This document shows, piece after piece, positions 1 through 8,086 of a stretch of DNA of 14,380 bases. The DNA comes from Candidatus Thiodiazotropha sp. (ex Gloverina cf. vestifex) (lineage in GTDB: Bacteria > Pseudomonadota > Gammaproteobacteria > Chromatiales > Chromatiaceae), in contig JAHXHT010000031.1 of assembly GCA_025656435.1 (NCBI GenBank), positions 1-14,380 on the forward strand. Direction: 5' to 3'. Made by a program: the position numbers and the translations under genes. Position 1 is the stretch's first letter. Every line of letters starts with the position of its first letter. The notes below the pieces were generated by a model. That model was not told where the DNA came from. It saw only the letters and a list, made by a program, of their open reading frames with translations, and did no database searches.

Positions 1-86
1 ACAGTCACAATTACGGCCATACAACCGCGCCTACGCCTATCGGGGACTAATCGCCTCGGCTTTCAGCCTTCCATGGCGATCAGCGA
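1..86. repeat. Left copy of 86-bp inverted terminal repeat
   Basis: Bases 1-86 are the exact reverse complement of 14293-14378. The copy stops four bases before the lspA stop codon (90-92). Inside it is a two-tier hairpin: ATCGCC (50-55) pairs with GGCGAT (75-80), and nested within, GGCT (58-61) pairs with AGCC (65-68) around a three-base loop. No U-tract follows, so it is not an obvious intrinsic terminator for lspA. The true repeat may continue beyond the window edge. It could be a dispersed REP/MITE-like element at which an assembly broke; its family is not recognised. Confidence 0.9.
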
Positions 87-89
87 TTG

Positions 90-557
90 TCACGGCCTTT
101 TTCTGGCTAACACAAAAGCATCGAACAGCATGATCGCCACACCCATAAAGATGGCAGAGTCGGCAATATTGAAAGCGGGCCAGTAATATTCCTGGTAGTG
201 CAGGTGAATGAAGTCAATCACCTGCCCCATAAGAATGCGGTCAATCAGGTTACCCACGGCACCGCCGATGATCAGTGAGAGTGATACGGCAACCCATTTC
301 TCTTCGCGCTTGAGACGCGACAGCCAAGCAAGCATCACACCGGTGACAACCAAGGCCAATACGATGAAGAACCATCGCTGCCAACCATCCTGATCGCTGA
401 GAAAGCTGAAGGCCGCACCCTTATTATAAAGCAGGGTGAAATCAAAGAACGGCAATATGCCGACACTCTCACCATAGGTAAGCATGGCATCTGCGATTTG
501 CTTGGTGGCCTGATCAAGCAGAATCACGATCAAGGAGAGCCAGAGCCAGCGCGTCAT
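90..557 (-). CDS. lspA: Lipoprotein signal peptidase (signal peptidase II)
   Basis: Inner-membrane aspartyl protease that removes the signal peptide from diacylglyceryl-modified prolipoproteins. The 155 residues match the usual family length (about 155-170) and contain four hydrophobic segments. Family blocks are visible: NKGAAFSF (residues 45-52), GGAVGNLIDR (98-107), VIDFI (113-117) and FNIADSAI (129-136). By family knowledge the catalytic aspartates are D115 and D133. The ATG start is preceded by a purine-rich GGAAAGAGAAGG stretch immediately upstream. The gene begins 23 bases after the ileS stop, so it is very likely the last gene of a ribF-ileS-lspA operon, as in Pseudomonas. In many relatives fkpB and ispH follow; here a repeat copy begins four bases beyond the stop, and the window ends. 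Confidence 0.97.
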   Translation of the reverse strand: MTRWLWLSLIVILLDQATKQIADAMLTYGESVGILPFFDFTLLYNKGAAFSFLSDQDGWQRWFFIVLALVVTGVMLAWLSRLKREEKWVAVSLSLIIGGAVGNLIDRILMGQVIDFIHLHYQEYYWPAFNIADSAIFMGVAIMLFDAFVLARKRP

Positions 558-580
558 CCTTCTCTTTCCTTTTTTTTCAA

Positions 581-3403
581 TCAGGCAAAATGACGGGGTT
601 CGCCAGCACCGTCCACATTCTCGATACAGCGACTACAAAGTTCGGGATGGGTATCATGGGTGGCCACCTCTACGCGATGGTGCCAACAACGCACGCATTT
701 ACCATGAGGCGAAGCAGTGACTACCACCGCTAATTCTGGGTCGTCGGTGGCGACTGCCTCAGGCGGCTTGTCTGAAAGGGAATAGAGCCTGGCATTGGAT
801 GTAATCAGTACGAAACGCAGTTCGTTCTCGAGTCGTTCCAGCAACGCCTTCAAGCCATCTTCGCAGTAGAGTGCCAGCTCCGCATCCAGCGACGAGTTGC
901 CCTCGGCTCGGAAAGCCTCCATCGCCTTGCCGACCGATTCACGCAGACCGATCACCCGTTGCCAGAAATCCTGATCAAAGGCATCACCATCATCAAGGGC
1001 AAACAACCCTTGGTACCACGTCTCCAGCAAGACGCTCTCACCTCGCTCGCCTGGCATTGACTGCCATACCTCATCAGCGGTAAAGCTGAGAATCGGTGCC
1101 AGCCAGCGTACCATCGCCTCGATAATGTGGTACATGGCAGTCTGGCAGGAGCGGCGCGGCAGGCCGTCCACCTGGGTAGTGTATTGCCGGTCCTTAATGA
1201 TATCGAGATAGAAGCCGCCCAATTCGTTGACGCAGAAATTGTGGATCTTCTGGTAAATGAGATGGAACTGGTAGTGGGTATAGGCTTCAGCGATCTCATC
1301 CTGCAGTTGCAGGGTGCGGTCCACCGCCCAGCGATCCAACTCGATCATCTTTGCGGGCTCGACCAGGTTCTCTGCCGGATCGAAACCGTTCAGGTTAGAA
1401 AGCAAGAAGCGAGCTGTGTTACGGATACGTCGATAGGCATCCGCAGTGCGTTTGAGAATCTCATCGGAGACACTCATCTCGTTGCGGTAATCCGTCGCAG
1501 CTACCCAGAGGCGAACGATATCGGCTCCCAGGGTCTTCGTCACCTTCTGCGGCGCAATCGTATTACCCAAGGACTTGGACATCTTGTGTCCCTCTGCATC
1601 CACCGTAAAGCCGTGTGTCAGCACCCCTTTGTAGGGTGCACAGCCATTCATCGCCACCGAAGTCATGAGTGAAGACTGGAACCAACCACGATGCTGGTCC
1701 GAGCCTTCCAGATAGAGATCGGCGGGAAAACTCAAGCCTTCACGGGAGTCCAACACACAGTGATGGGAAACGCCGGAATCGAACCAGACATCCAGGGTAT
1801 CGGTGACCTTCTCGTAGTCCTTTGCCACTTCCCCCAGCAGTGTCTCTGGCTCCAGGTTGAACCAGGCCTCAAAACCGGCCTCCTCAACCAGGCTTGCCAC
1901 TTGCTCAATCAGTGTTTGTGTCTGTGGATGCAGATCACCGCTCTGCTTATGAATGAACAGGGTGATCGGCACTCCCCAAGTACGCTGACGGGAAATACAC
2001 CAGTCAGGACGACCCTCCACCATGCCCTGAATACGGGCCTTGCCCCAATCGGGCATCCACTGCACCTGGTCGATCTCCTTCAAGGCCGCTTGGCGCAAAC
2101 CATTCTGCTCCATGCTGACAAACCATTGTGGCGTCGCACGAAAAATGATCGGTGTTTTGTGACGCCAGCAATGAGGGTAGCTGTGACGCAACCGTTCTTC
2201 ATGCATCAGGGCGCCACGATCCTGCAGCACCTCGATGACCCTCTCGTTGGCAGACAGCACATGCAGACCGGCAAACAGCTCAGTATCCTCTACAAAACAG
2301 CCGTTGCTGCCTACGGGATTATCCACCGGCAGCTTGTAACGGGCCCCTACCACATAGTCGTCAAGACCGTGACCCGGTGCGGTATGTACAGCGCCGGTTC
2401 CAGCCTCCAGGGTTACGTGCTCACCAAGGATTACCGGCACCTGACGATTGTAGAAGGGGTGATCTAGAAGCAGTCCCTCAAAGGCCCCACCTTTGGCATA
2501 ACCGACCACGTGGTAGTGTTCGATACCAAAACGGTCCATCACATCCTTGAGCATGGCATCAGCAATCACCAGACGCTCTTTGCCTCGGTCACTGTCGCAC
2601 TCCACTACCGCATATTCCAATGACGGATTCAGCGCCACTGCCTGATTGGCCGGTAGCGTCCAGGGCGTGGTGGTCCAGATCACCATCGACAAAGGTCCCT
2701 CACCACAACCCTCCGGCACATGGTGACAGCATTTGATCAGCGCCTCTTCATCCACGACACTGAAGCGTACATCGATAGCGAAGGAATCCTTATCCTGATA
2801 CTCCACCTCCGCCTCGGCCAATGCCGAACCACAATCGGTACACCAATGCACCGGCTTATAGCCTTTCTGTACATGGTCGTTGGCAACGATCTTGCCGAGG
2901 GAGCGGATGATGTCAGCCTCGAACTGGTGATCCATGGTGAGATAGGGGTTGTCCCAGTCGCCCATCACGCCCAGACGTTTGAAGTCTTCCCGCTGACCAT
3001 TGACCTGCTTCCGGGCATACTCCCGACAGGCCTTGCGGAACTGGGCCACACTCACCTTCTTGCCAGGTTTGCCGATCTTCTTCTCCACCTGCAATTCGAT
3101 GGGCAGGCCATGACAGTCCCAGCCCGGCACATAGGGGGCATCGAAGCCATCAAGCGTCCGGCTTTTGACGATAATATCCTTGAGGATCTTGTTCACCGCG
3201 TGGCCGATATGGATATCGCCGTTGGCGTAGGGAGGCCCGTCATGCAGTATGAAACTGGGACGGCCTGCGCTTACCTCACGTACCTTTTTATAGAGGTCGA
3301 TCTCTTCCCATTGCTTCAGCCTCTCCGGCTCGCGCTGAGCCAGATTGCCCCGCATCGGGAAGTTGGTCTTGGGAAGATTGAGTGTCTGCTTGTAGTCGCT
3401 CAC
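581..3403 (-). CDS. ileS: Isoleucyl-tRNA synthetase
   Basis: Cytoplasmic class Ia synthetase that charges tRNA-Ile and hydrolyses mischarged Val-tRNA. The 940 residues are nearly the E. coli length (938). Visible landmarks are the HIGH signature (residues 65-68, within DGPPYANGDIHIGH), the CP1 editing domain (WTTTPWTLPANQA near 243-255, GTGAVHTAPGHG 335-346), the KMSKS loop (607-611), the anticodon-binding helical region, and a C-terminal zinc site with Cys 903, 906, 923 and 926. The start codon is GTG (3401-3403). It is chosen because MSDYKQTLNLP matches the E. coli N-terminus and because GGCAGG lies nine bases upstream. The spacer to ribF is 219 bases and carries three short inverted repeats, but no clear promoter was found. 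lspA follows after 23 bases. Confidence 0.98.
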   Translation of the reverse strand: MSDYKQTLNLPKTNFPMRGNLAQREPERLKQWEEIDLYKKVREVSAGRPSFILHDGPPYANGDIHIGHAVNKILKDIIVKSRTLDGFDAPYVPGWDCHGLPIELQVEKKIGKPGKKVSVAQFRKACREYARKQVNGQREDFKRLGVMGDWDNPYLTMDHQFEADIIRSLGKIVANDHVQKGYKPVHWCTDCGSALAEAEVEYQDKDSFAIDVRFSVVDEEALIKCCHHVPEGCGEGPLSMVIWTTTPWTLPANQAVALNPSLEYAVVECDSDRGKERLVIADAMLKDVMDRFGIEHYHVVGYAKGGAFEGLLLDHPFYNRQVPVILGEHVTLEAGTGAVHTAPGHGLDDYVVGARYKLPVDNPVGSNGCFVEDTELFAGLHVLSANERVIEVLQDRGALMHEERLRHSYPHCWRHKTPIIFRATPQWFVSMEQNGLRQAALKEIDQVQWMPDWGKARIQGMVEGRPDWCISRQRTWGVPITLFIHKQSGDLHPQTQTLIEQVASLVEEAGFEAWFNLEPETLLGEVAKDYEKVTDTLDVWFDSGVSHHCVLDSREGLSFPADLYLEGSDQHRGWFQSSLMTSVAMNGCAPYKGVLTHGFTVDAEGHKMSKSLGNTIAPQKVTKTLGADIVRLWVAATDYRNEMSVSDEILKRTADAYRRIRNTARFLLSNLNGFDPAENLVEPAKMIELDRWAVDRTLQLQDEIAEAYTHYQFHLIYQKIHNFCVNELGGFYLDIIKDRQYTTQVDGLPRRSCQTAMYHIIEAMVRWLAPILSFTADEVWQSMPGERGESVLLETWYQGLFALDDGDAFDQDFWQRVIGLRESVGKAMEAFRAEGNSSLDAELALYCEDGLKALLERLENELRFVLITSNARLYSLSDKPPEAVATDDPELAVVVTASPHGKCVRCWHHRVEVATHDTHPELCSRCIENVDGAGEPRHFA

Positions 3404-3555
3404 GGACGGTTGCCTGCCAAAAAAGGTGCGAGAAAATAGAGCATTGAAACGTAAATCAGCCTTTGGCGCAAAGTTTCAGGCGATATATTGATGTTGTTTT
3501 TGTTGAGCGGGCAGTAAAAGGCAGAAAACAATCAAGCTACACTGGACAGAGTTGG

Positions 3556-3613
3556 CAAAATTGCCATCAATTTTCACACTTTGAAGTGCGATAGGTTGTT
3601 CGGGTACACAACC
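3556..3613 (-). other. Cluster of three short inverted repeats between ribF and ileS
   Basis: Just downstream of the ribF stop (3623-3625) three short hairpins lie in a row. GGTTGT (3594-3599) pairs with ACAACC (3608-3613), CACTT (3577-3581) with AAGTG (3584-3588), and AAAATTG (3557-3563) with CAATTTT (3568-3574). None is followed by a U-tract in the direction of ribF transcription, so a strong intrinsic terminator is not supported. They may be RNA processing or stabilising structures at the ribF 3' end. The rest of the 3404-3622 spacer shows no gene and no convincing promoter. Confidence 0.4.
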
Positions 3614-3622
3614 GGCAAGACA

Positions 3623-4558
3623 CTATTTCGAAAGCCCAAGAATCTCTCTGGCAACATCGGCATCGAGCAAAATTTGCTGGCGCAATGTTTCAAAGCTATC
3701 GAAGCGCTTCTCATCACGCAGTTTCTGCATGAACTCGACACTGACGTGTTCACCATAGACCGTTCGATCAAAATCAAACAGGTGGACCTCCAGTAAATAG
3801 CGAGTATCGCCCTCCACCGTAGGACGTATGCCGATATTGGCCACACCGGGGTAAGACTTATCACCAAGCCCATCAACCCTCACCGCATAGACACCCCGCA
3901 ATGGGCTGACCCGACGGTGCAGATTCACGTTCATTGTAGGAAAGCCGATGGTGCGGCCACGTTCATCCCCGTGGGCCACCCGGCCGCAGATACGGTACGC
4001 ACGTCCGAGGTACTGGTTTGCCGTGGTGAAATCGCCCTCGGTGAGCAGCTCACGGATACGGGTACTGCTGACCCGGTCAGCATCCAGCTTGTAGGTGTTC
4101 ATGTTCTCCACCTCGAAACCATGTTGCTCGCCCATCCGGCGCAGCAGTTCAAAATCACCCATGCGGCCTTTGCCGAAACGAAAGTCATCCCCCACTGAAA
4201 GGAAACGGGCACCAAGCCCCTCGACCAGCAGCTCATCCACAAAGCGTTCCGCAGGCATGGCTGCCAGGCGTTTATTGAACTCCAACACAACCACCCGTTC
4301 GATACCCACCGCTTCGATTGCCTGCAATTTCTCCCGCAAACGGGTCAACCTGGCGGGTGCAGTGGCAGTTTGGAAAAACTCACGGGGCTGCGGCTCAAAG
4401 GTGACCACGGTGGTCGGCAGATCCAGCTCTGCACCCTTTTCCATTAGATGCCGAAACACGGACTGATGTCCCATGTGAACCCCATCGAAATTGCCGATGG
4501 TGGCCACGCAGCCATGGTGATCCGATTTGAGGTTATGAAGTCCGCGAACCAGTTGCAT
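3623..4558 (-). CDS. ribF: Bifunctional riboflavin kinase / FAD synthetase
   Basis: Converts riboflavin to FMN and FMN to FAD in the cytoplasm. The protein has 311 residues (E. coli 313). The N-terminal FAD-synthetase (nucleotidyltransferase) domain shows IGNFDGVHMGH (residues 21-31), GDDFRFGKGR (123-132) and STRIRELL (165-172). The C-terminal kinase domain shows GRTIGFPTMN (201-210), GVANIGIRPT (238-247) and VEFMQKLRDEKRFD (274-287). The frame extends ten codons further to a TTG at 4588, but the ATG at 4558 is preferred. MQLVRGLHNL matches the E. coli start, and the TTG would lie inside the predicted -10 box. An AGGA lies about 11 bases upstream, inside a terminator-like hairpin. First gene of ribF-ileS-lspA; the usual upstream neighbour murJ is separated from it by two accessory genes. 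Confidence 0.97.
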   Translation of the reverse strand: MQLVRGLHNLKSDHHGCVATIGNFDGVHMGHQSVFRHLMEKGAELDLPTTVVTFEPQPREFFQTATAPARLTRLREKLQAIEAVGIERVVVLEFNKRLAAMPAERFVDELLVEGLGARFLSVGDDFRFGKGRMGDFELLRRMGEQHGFEVENMNTYKLDADRVSSTRIRELLTEGDFTTANQYLGRAYRICGRVAHGDERGRTIGFPTMNVNLHRRVSPLRGVYAVRVDGLGDKSYPGVANIGIRPTVEGDTRYLLEVHLFDFDRTVYGEHVSVEFMQKLRDEKRFDSFETLRQQILLDADVAREILGLSK

Positions 4559-4560
4559 AG

Positions 4561-4585
4561 AAAAAGCCGTCCTAACAAGAACGGC
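4561..4585 (-). terminator. Intrinsic terminator abutting the ribF start codon
   Basis: On the minus strand GCCGTTCT (4585-4578) pairs over eight positions, with one G-U, to AGGACGGC (4573-4566) around a TGTT loop. Five U residues (4565-4561) follow, and the ribF ATG starts two bases later. This has the form of a rho-independent terminator and would stop transcripts arriving from the cytochrome/propeller genes. A transcript begun at the overlapping TATAAT box (expected start near 4581) would lack half of the first arm and keep the AGGA ribosome site accessible. Confidence 0.6.
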
Positions 4586-4587
4586 CA

Positions 4588-4616
4588 ATTATAGGGAATG
4601 TAGAAAGATAGGGCAT
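4588..4616 (-). promoter_or_regulatory. Predicted sigma-70 promoter for ribF-ileS-lspA
   Basis: A perfect TATAAT occupies 4588-4593 on the minus strand. A weak -35-like hexamer ATGCCC (4611-4616) lies 17 bases upstream, matching three of six consensus bases. The expected start point near 4581 would give a leader of only about 23 bases. The -35 is poor, so the call rests mainly on the -10 box and its position. Confidence 0.5.
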
Positions 4617-4710
4617 CCCCTGACTTTCCGTAGCAGAAAAGCCGGTTGTATTGCAGAACCTCCTCTACCCGGAGGAGAGCCCCCTCACTCCAGGTAGATT
4701 GTGGTGCTGT

Positions 4711-5250
4711 TTATTTGGCATAGCGATCGTGATTGAAGACCATATCTCCACCGGGTGCAGCCTTGTGGCAAGCCACGCAGCCCTGTCCCATACCTTTGCC
4801 GACTCGACCAGCGAGACTCATACCCTTCGAATTTTTCATCGGTGTTCCATCCAGCGCGTATTTGACCCAGAACCAGTCCTTGATCTCAGAATCGTAACCC
4901 TTGCGCTTGTACATCACGGTAACGGCCTTCAGGTATTTTTCAGGATCATTGGCCACAGCTGTCTTACTGACACCCTCGCCACCATAATTCCGTTTGATGA
5001 TCAGCAGACCCTCGTTGTCCCCCACCTTGAGGCGAGTGTCGATGGTATCGAGAATGGCCCCGTGGGGATGGGTACCCGTATAGGGCGCCGACATGGTCGC
5101 GCCCTTGCCGGTGTAACCAGCCGCCGTCATGCTCGCCCATAGATCTGCTGCATATGAGGCATCAGCACTGCCGCCAAATGGCGCTGCCTGTGCGGTCGCC
5201 GTCATTAGCATTGAGGCCGCTGCCGCCACGATCATTTTTTTCTGTTTCAT
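4711..5250 (-). CDS. Cytochrome P460-type monohaem periplasmic protein
   Basis: The 179 residues begin with a Sec signal peptide (MKQKK, a hydrophobic stretch, likely cleavage after AQA at residue 22). That leaves about 157 residues, close to 17 kDa, the size of classical cytochrome P460. A single c-type haem site, CVACH (158-162), sits near the C-terminus, which is the family arrangement. It is flanked by DWFWVKYALDGTPMK (125-139) and GGDMVF (167-172). HPHGAI (61-66) and LLIIKRNYGG (82-91) also look family-like; K86 is a candidate for the lysine that crosslinks to haem in true P460, which cannot be confirmed by eye. Family members oxidise hydroxylamine (P460) or bind NO (cytochrome c'-beta); the substrate here is unknown. 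The ATG has GAGGAG six bases upstream and starts 10 bases after the propeller gene stops, so the two genes are almost certainly co-transcribed. Confidence 0.82.
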   Translation of the reverse strand: MKQKKMIVAAAASMLMTATAQAAPFGGSADASYAADLWASMTAAGYTGKGATMSAPYTGTHPHGAILDTIDTRLKVGDNEGLLIIKRNYGGEGVSKTAVANDPEKYLKAVTVMYKRKGYDSEIKDWFWVKYALDGTPMKNSKGMSLAGRVGKGMGQGCVACHKAAPGGDMVFNHDRYAK

Positions 5251-5260
5251 CTTTTTCTCC

Positions 5261-6259
5261 TCACTGCTCTTTCGAGTGTTTGCTAAAAATTGCCTTCATT
5301 ACTTTCGGCCCATCAGGACTTCGTATAAAACCCAGTGACACACCGCCTGCCAAACGCAGGGTGTCAATGGGCTCTCCTGGAAATTGGTATTGGCGTAGTC
5401 GCTCCCCCGTCTGGCTCGACAGCTCCCAGACCTGACCACTCTCGAAAGCGGCTATCAACACACCGTCTCGGTAGTCCAAGTTGGTCGAGAGTCGTTCAGG
5501 GAGTTGGCGCGCCCACAGAACGCCTCCACCATCGGCATTCACTGAAAGCAGACTGTGATCGTAACCAATGAAAAACAACCGACTGCCCACTGCCAGTGGT
5601 GTAGTGACAATGGCGGGATAGCGCTGGCGCCAAAGGATATTCCCCTGCTGATCCAGGGTAATGGCCTCACGGCCAAAGGTGGTGACCACAATTCGTCCGT
5701 CTGAGAGTGCTACAGGGCTGTAGACCATCTCCTGGCCCAAGGATACTGACCAGCGGATATCGCCACTCTGTCGTTCGATTGCCCATAACTGGCCATCGCT
5801 GCCACCGGTAAACAGAAGATCATTGGATTTCGCCGGTGGATAGACCCAGCCAGGAAAACGTCTCTCCCAGATCACCTGCCCATCCTCTGTACTGAGCGCC
5901 TGAAGCGATCCATCCCGACTGGCAAGAAACAATCTCGATCCATCCGGTACCACAGAAAAGCCCTGTGCAGCAGTACTCCGCTGCCAAATCACCTTCCCAC
6001 TGTTTGCATCCAAAGCGTAAAGTCCCCCGCTGCCACTCACCAGTACGCGCTTATCGATTAATACCGGGGAAGACGTCTGTTGGTCATTCAATTGTTGCCA
6101 GCGCATCTCCAGGCTATCTCTGTCAAAGGCATAGAGGCCGGAATCGGAGATGATCAAAGGTGTAACAGGGTGATCAGCACCCCGGTCACCCGCAAGAGCG
6201 GATAGCGCCACGACAGCCATAACGACTGAGAGAAGGTGGCGAACAACGATACGGAACAT
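5261..6259 (-). CDS. Periplasmic PQQ-like (BamB-like) beta-propeller repeat protein
   Basis: 332 residues with an N-terminal signal peptide (MFRIVVRHLL then a hydrophobic core, likely cleavage after ALA at residue 23). Seven blade-closing motifs of the PQQ-propeller type are visible: GLYAFDRDSLEMRW (41-54), GLYALDANSGKVIW (79-92), SLQALSTEDGQVIW (118-131), QLWAIERQSGDIRW (157-170), AITLDQQGNILW (199-210), SLLSVNADGGGVLW (236-249) and QVWELSSQTGERLR (276-289). A seven-bladed propeller is inferred. No dehydrogenase active-site residues were recognised, so a binding or scaffolding role is more likely than catalysis. The frame is open to 6421, but the ATG at 6259 has GGAG six bases upstream and begins the signal peptide. 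It starts 79 bases after the murJ stop and is followed after 10 bases by the P460 cytochrome. It is not the housekeeping bamB by context (no hisS or der nearby). Confidence 0.85.
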   Translation of the reverse strand: MFRIVVRHLLSVVMAVVALSALAGDRGADHPVTPLIISDSGLYAFDRDSLEMRWQQLNDQQTSSPVLIDKRVLVSGSGGLYALDANSGKVIWQRSTAAQGFSVVPDGSRLFLASRDGSLQALSTEDGQVIWERRFPGWVYPPAKSNDLLFTGGSDGQLWAIERQSGDIRWSVSLGQEMVYSPVALSDGRIVVTTFGREAITLDQQGNILWRQRYPAIVTTPLAVGSRLFFIGYDHSLLSVNADGGGVLWARQLPERLSTNLDYRDGVLIAAFESGQVWELSSQTGERLRQYQFPGEPIDTLRLAGGVSLGFIRSPDGPKVMKAIFSKHSKEQ

Positions 6260-6338
6260 GCATCTCTCCAGATTGATCAAGGAGGTGCACGAGTCACCTC
6301 TGCTTACAGATCTATACGTAGAGAGACTGCAGGTGGAT

Positions 6339-7880
6339 TCAGTGTTTGACCGAGCGAAAATCGCTGGGCCTGACACCCATGAGGAGAAGAGAGAGAAAAT
6401 AGATGGCTGCCGCACAGCCAATCCAAAGAATCAGATACTGGATGCGGGCCCAAAAGCTGATGCCCAACCAGTAGTCGAGATCACCGGCAATCCACACCAG
6501 GAAGACGGCCATAATGCCGCCGGCAATCAGGGAGCGTACAAGCAGGCTTGTCAAACCATGTCTGGGCTGTAGGACATTGTCCTTTCTCAGCCCCCGGTAG
6601 AGCAGATAGGCATTGAGAGCCGATGAACAAGTCGTTGCCAGCGCCAAACCGGCATGAGCCAGAGGGAAAACAAGCGCGATATTGAAGACCATATTCGCCA
6701 CCATGGCTATGATGCCGATCCTGACTGGGGTGCGAGTATCCTGCCGGGCATAAAACCCTGGCGCGAGGATCTTAATCAGCATAATGGCCAACAATCCGGG
6801 CGCATAGGCCATAAGACTCAAGGTCGCCATAGAGACATCGTGCTCATTGAATGCCTCCGAATAAAAGAGTGTTGCCAACATGGGGCCCGCCAACAGCAAC
6901 AGGCCGATAGCAGAGGGTATACCCAGCAGCAACGTCACCCGCAGCGCCCAATCGAGGGTATCAGAAAATTCTTGCGAGGATTTTTCAGAGTGCTTACGAG
7001 AGAGATTCGGCAAAATTACCGTACCCAGGGCCACCGCCAATATGCCGACAGGAAACTCCATCAGACGATCCGAATAGTAGAGCCATGAGATGCTGCCACT
7101 CACAAGGAATGAGGCGATCAAGGTATCCAACAGGAGATTCAGCTGACTGACCGACACACCGAAGAGCGCAGGCACCATCAGCTTCATGACCTTGACTACC
7201 CCAGGGTCTTTGAAGGCGACCCTGGGACGGGGAATCAGCCTCAACTGGTGCAGAAAAGGAATCTGGAAAGTGAACTGGACCACACCTGCAAACAACACAC
7301 CCCAGGCAAGCGCCATAACCGGCACTTCCATAGATTGAGAGAGCCAAAGCGCACAGACGATCAATGAAATATTGAGCAGCGCCGGTGTGAAAGCTGCAGC
7401 ACCAAAACGGTTGTGGGTATTGAGAATACCGCCGGAGAATGCCGTTAGGGATATAAAGAAGAGGTAGGGAAATGTCAGATACAACATATCTACCGCAAGA
7501 TGGTACTTCCCCTCATCTTCCAACCAGAATCCCGGCGCAAAGATAAAAACCAGCACTGGTGCAGCCAACACACCAATTGCCGTAGCCACCAGTAACACCG
7601 TGCCCAACGTGCCGGCCATTTTATTGACAAAATCCTGTAGCTCCTCCTGAGTACCCTTCGTACGGTACTCCGTGAGAACCGGCACGAAGGCAAGCGAGAA
7701 GGCTCCCTCGGCAAATAGGCGACGTAGAAAATTGGGTATTTTAAAGGCGACAAAGAACGCATCGGTCGTCGCGTCGGCGCCGAACAAGCGGGCAAGCACC
7801 AAATCCCGGGTAAATCCCAGGATTCTGGAGATCATGGTATTGCTGCCCACCGCAGCAAAGGAGCGAAAAAACGAAGCCAG
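6339..7880 (-). CDS. murJ: Lipid II flippase MurJ
   Basis: Inner-membrane MOP-superfamily transporter that flips lipid II for peptidoglycan synthesis. The conserved N-terminal block SRILGFTRDLVLARLFGA...DAFFVAFKIPNFLRRLFAEGAFS is present, with roughly 14 hydrophobic segments along the chain. The first canonical start codon in frame is GTG at 7850, which would begin inside the first conserved helix and has no ribosome site. Upstream codons read LASFFRSFAAVGSN, as expected for the family N-terminus, but contain no ATG, GTG or TTG before an in-frame stop at 7986-7988. A CTG at 7878-7880 lies eight bases after AAGGA and gives 513 residues (E. coli 511), so it is the tentative start used here. The gene is divergent from rpsT, as is common. 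The propeller gene follows 79 bases after the stop. Confidence 0.95.
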   Translation of the reverse strand: MASFFRSFAAVGSNTMISRILGFTRDLVLARLFGADATTDAFFVAFKIPNFLRRLFAEGAFSLAFVPVLTEYRTKGTQEELQDFVNKMAGTLGTVLLVATAIGVLAAPVLVFIFAPGFWLEDEGKYHLAVDMLYLTFPYLFFISLTAFSGGILNTHNRFGAAAFTPALLNISLIVCALWLSQSMEVPVMALAWGVLFAGVVQFTFQIPFLHQLRLIPRPRVAFKDPGVVKVMKLMVPALFGVSVSQLNLLLDTLIASFLVSGSISWLYYSDRLMEFPVGILAVALGTVILPNLSRKHSEKSSQEFSDTLDWALRVTLLLGIPSAIGLLLLAGPMLATLFYSEAFNEHDVSMATLSLMAYAPGLLAIMLIKILAPGFYARQDTRTPVRIGIIAMVANMVFNIALVFPLAHAGLALATTCSSALNAYLLYRGLRKDNVLQPRHGLTSLLVRSLIAGGIMAVFLVWIAGDLDYWLGISFWARIQYLILWIGCAAAIYFLSLLLMGVRPSDFRSVKH

Positions 7881-8016
7881 AGGTTTTATCCTTATATTGT
7901 GATATCCACTAAACCCGTCACTACTCTGCGCGGTTGTTTGTGAATGGCTCGCAGGCTGTAAAAAATCAGAAGTCAGAGGGCGACTTTAGCAGGGCATCCG
8001 GGCTGCCGCAAAACGG

Positions 8017-8045
8017 TTGACAATGCATGCCGGATTGGGGAGAAT
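8017..8045 (+). promoter_or_regulatory. Predicted sigma-70 promoter of rpsT
   Basis: A perfect -35 TTGACA (8017-8022) is followed, after a 17-base spacer, by GAGAAT (8040-8045), which matches four of six -10 bases. Transcription would start near 8052 and give a leader of about 35 bases before the TTG start of rpsT. It lies in the murJ-rpsT divergent spacer; no equally clear promoter was found for murJ. Confidence 0.65.
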
Positions 8046-8086
8046 TCGCTCCCTTTATTAAAGCCAGTTTCATCCAGGAGACAACC

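Noticed and set aside
1691..2467. Long open frame of 258 codons on the plus strand inside ileS
   Set aside because: Antisense to strongly conserved IleRS coding sequence including the editing and catalytic regions; no ribosome site and no recognisable domain.
2720..3439. Open frame of 239 codons on the plus strand over the ileS start
   Set aside because: Mirror of the conserved HIGH region of IleRS; explained by codon bias of the true gene.
3404..3622. T-box or other tRNA-sensing leader for ileS
   Set aside because: No specifier-loop layout or T-box core sequence is visible, and T-boxes are not expected in gammaproteobacteria.
4660..4677. CTCCTC/GAGGAG hairpin after the P460 cytochrome gene as its terminator
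   Set aside because: Six-bp stem but no U-tract follows on the minus strand; the hairpin next to the ribF start is a much better terminator.
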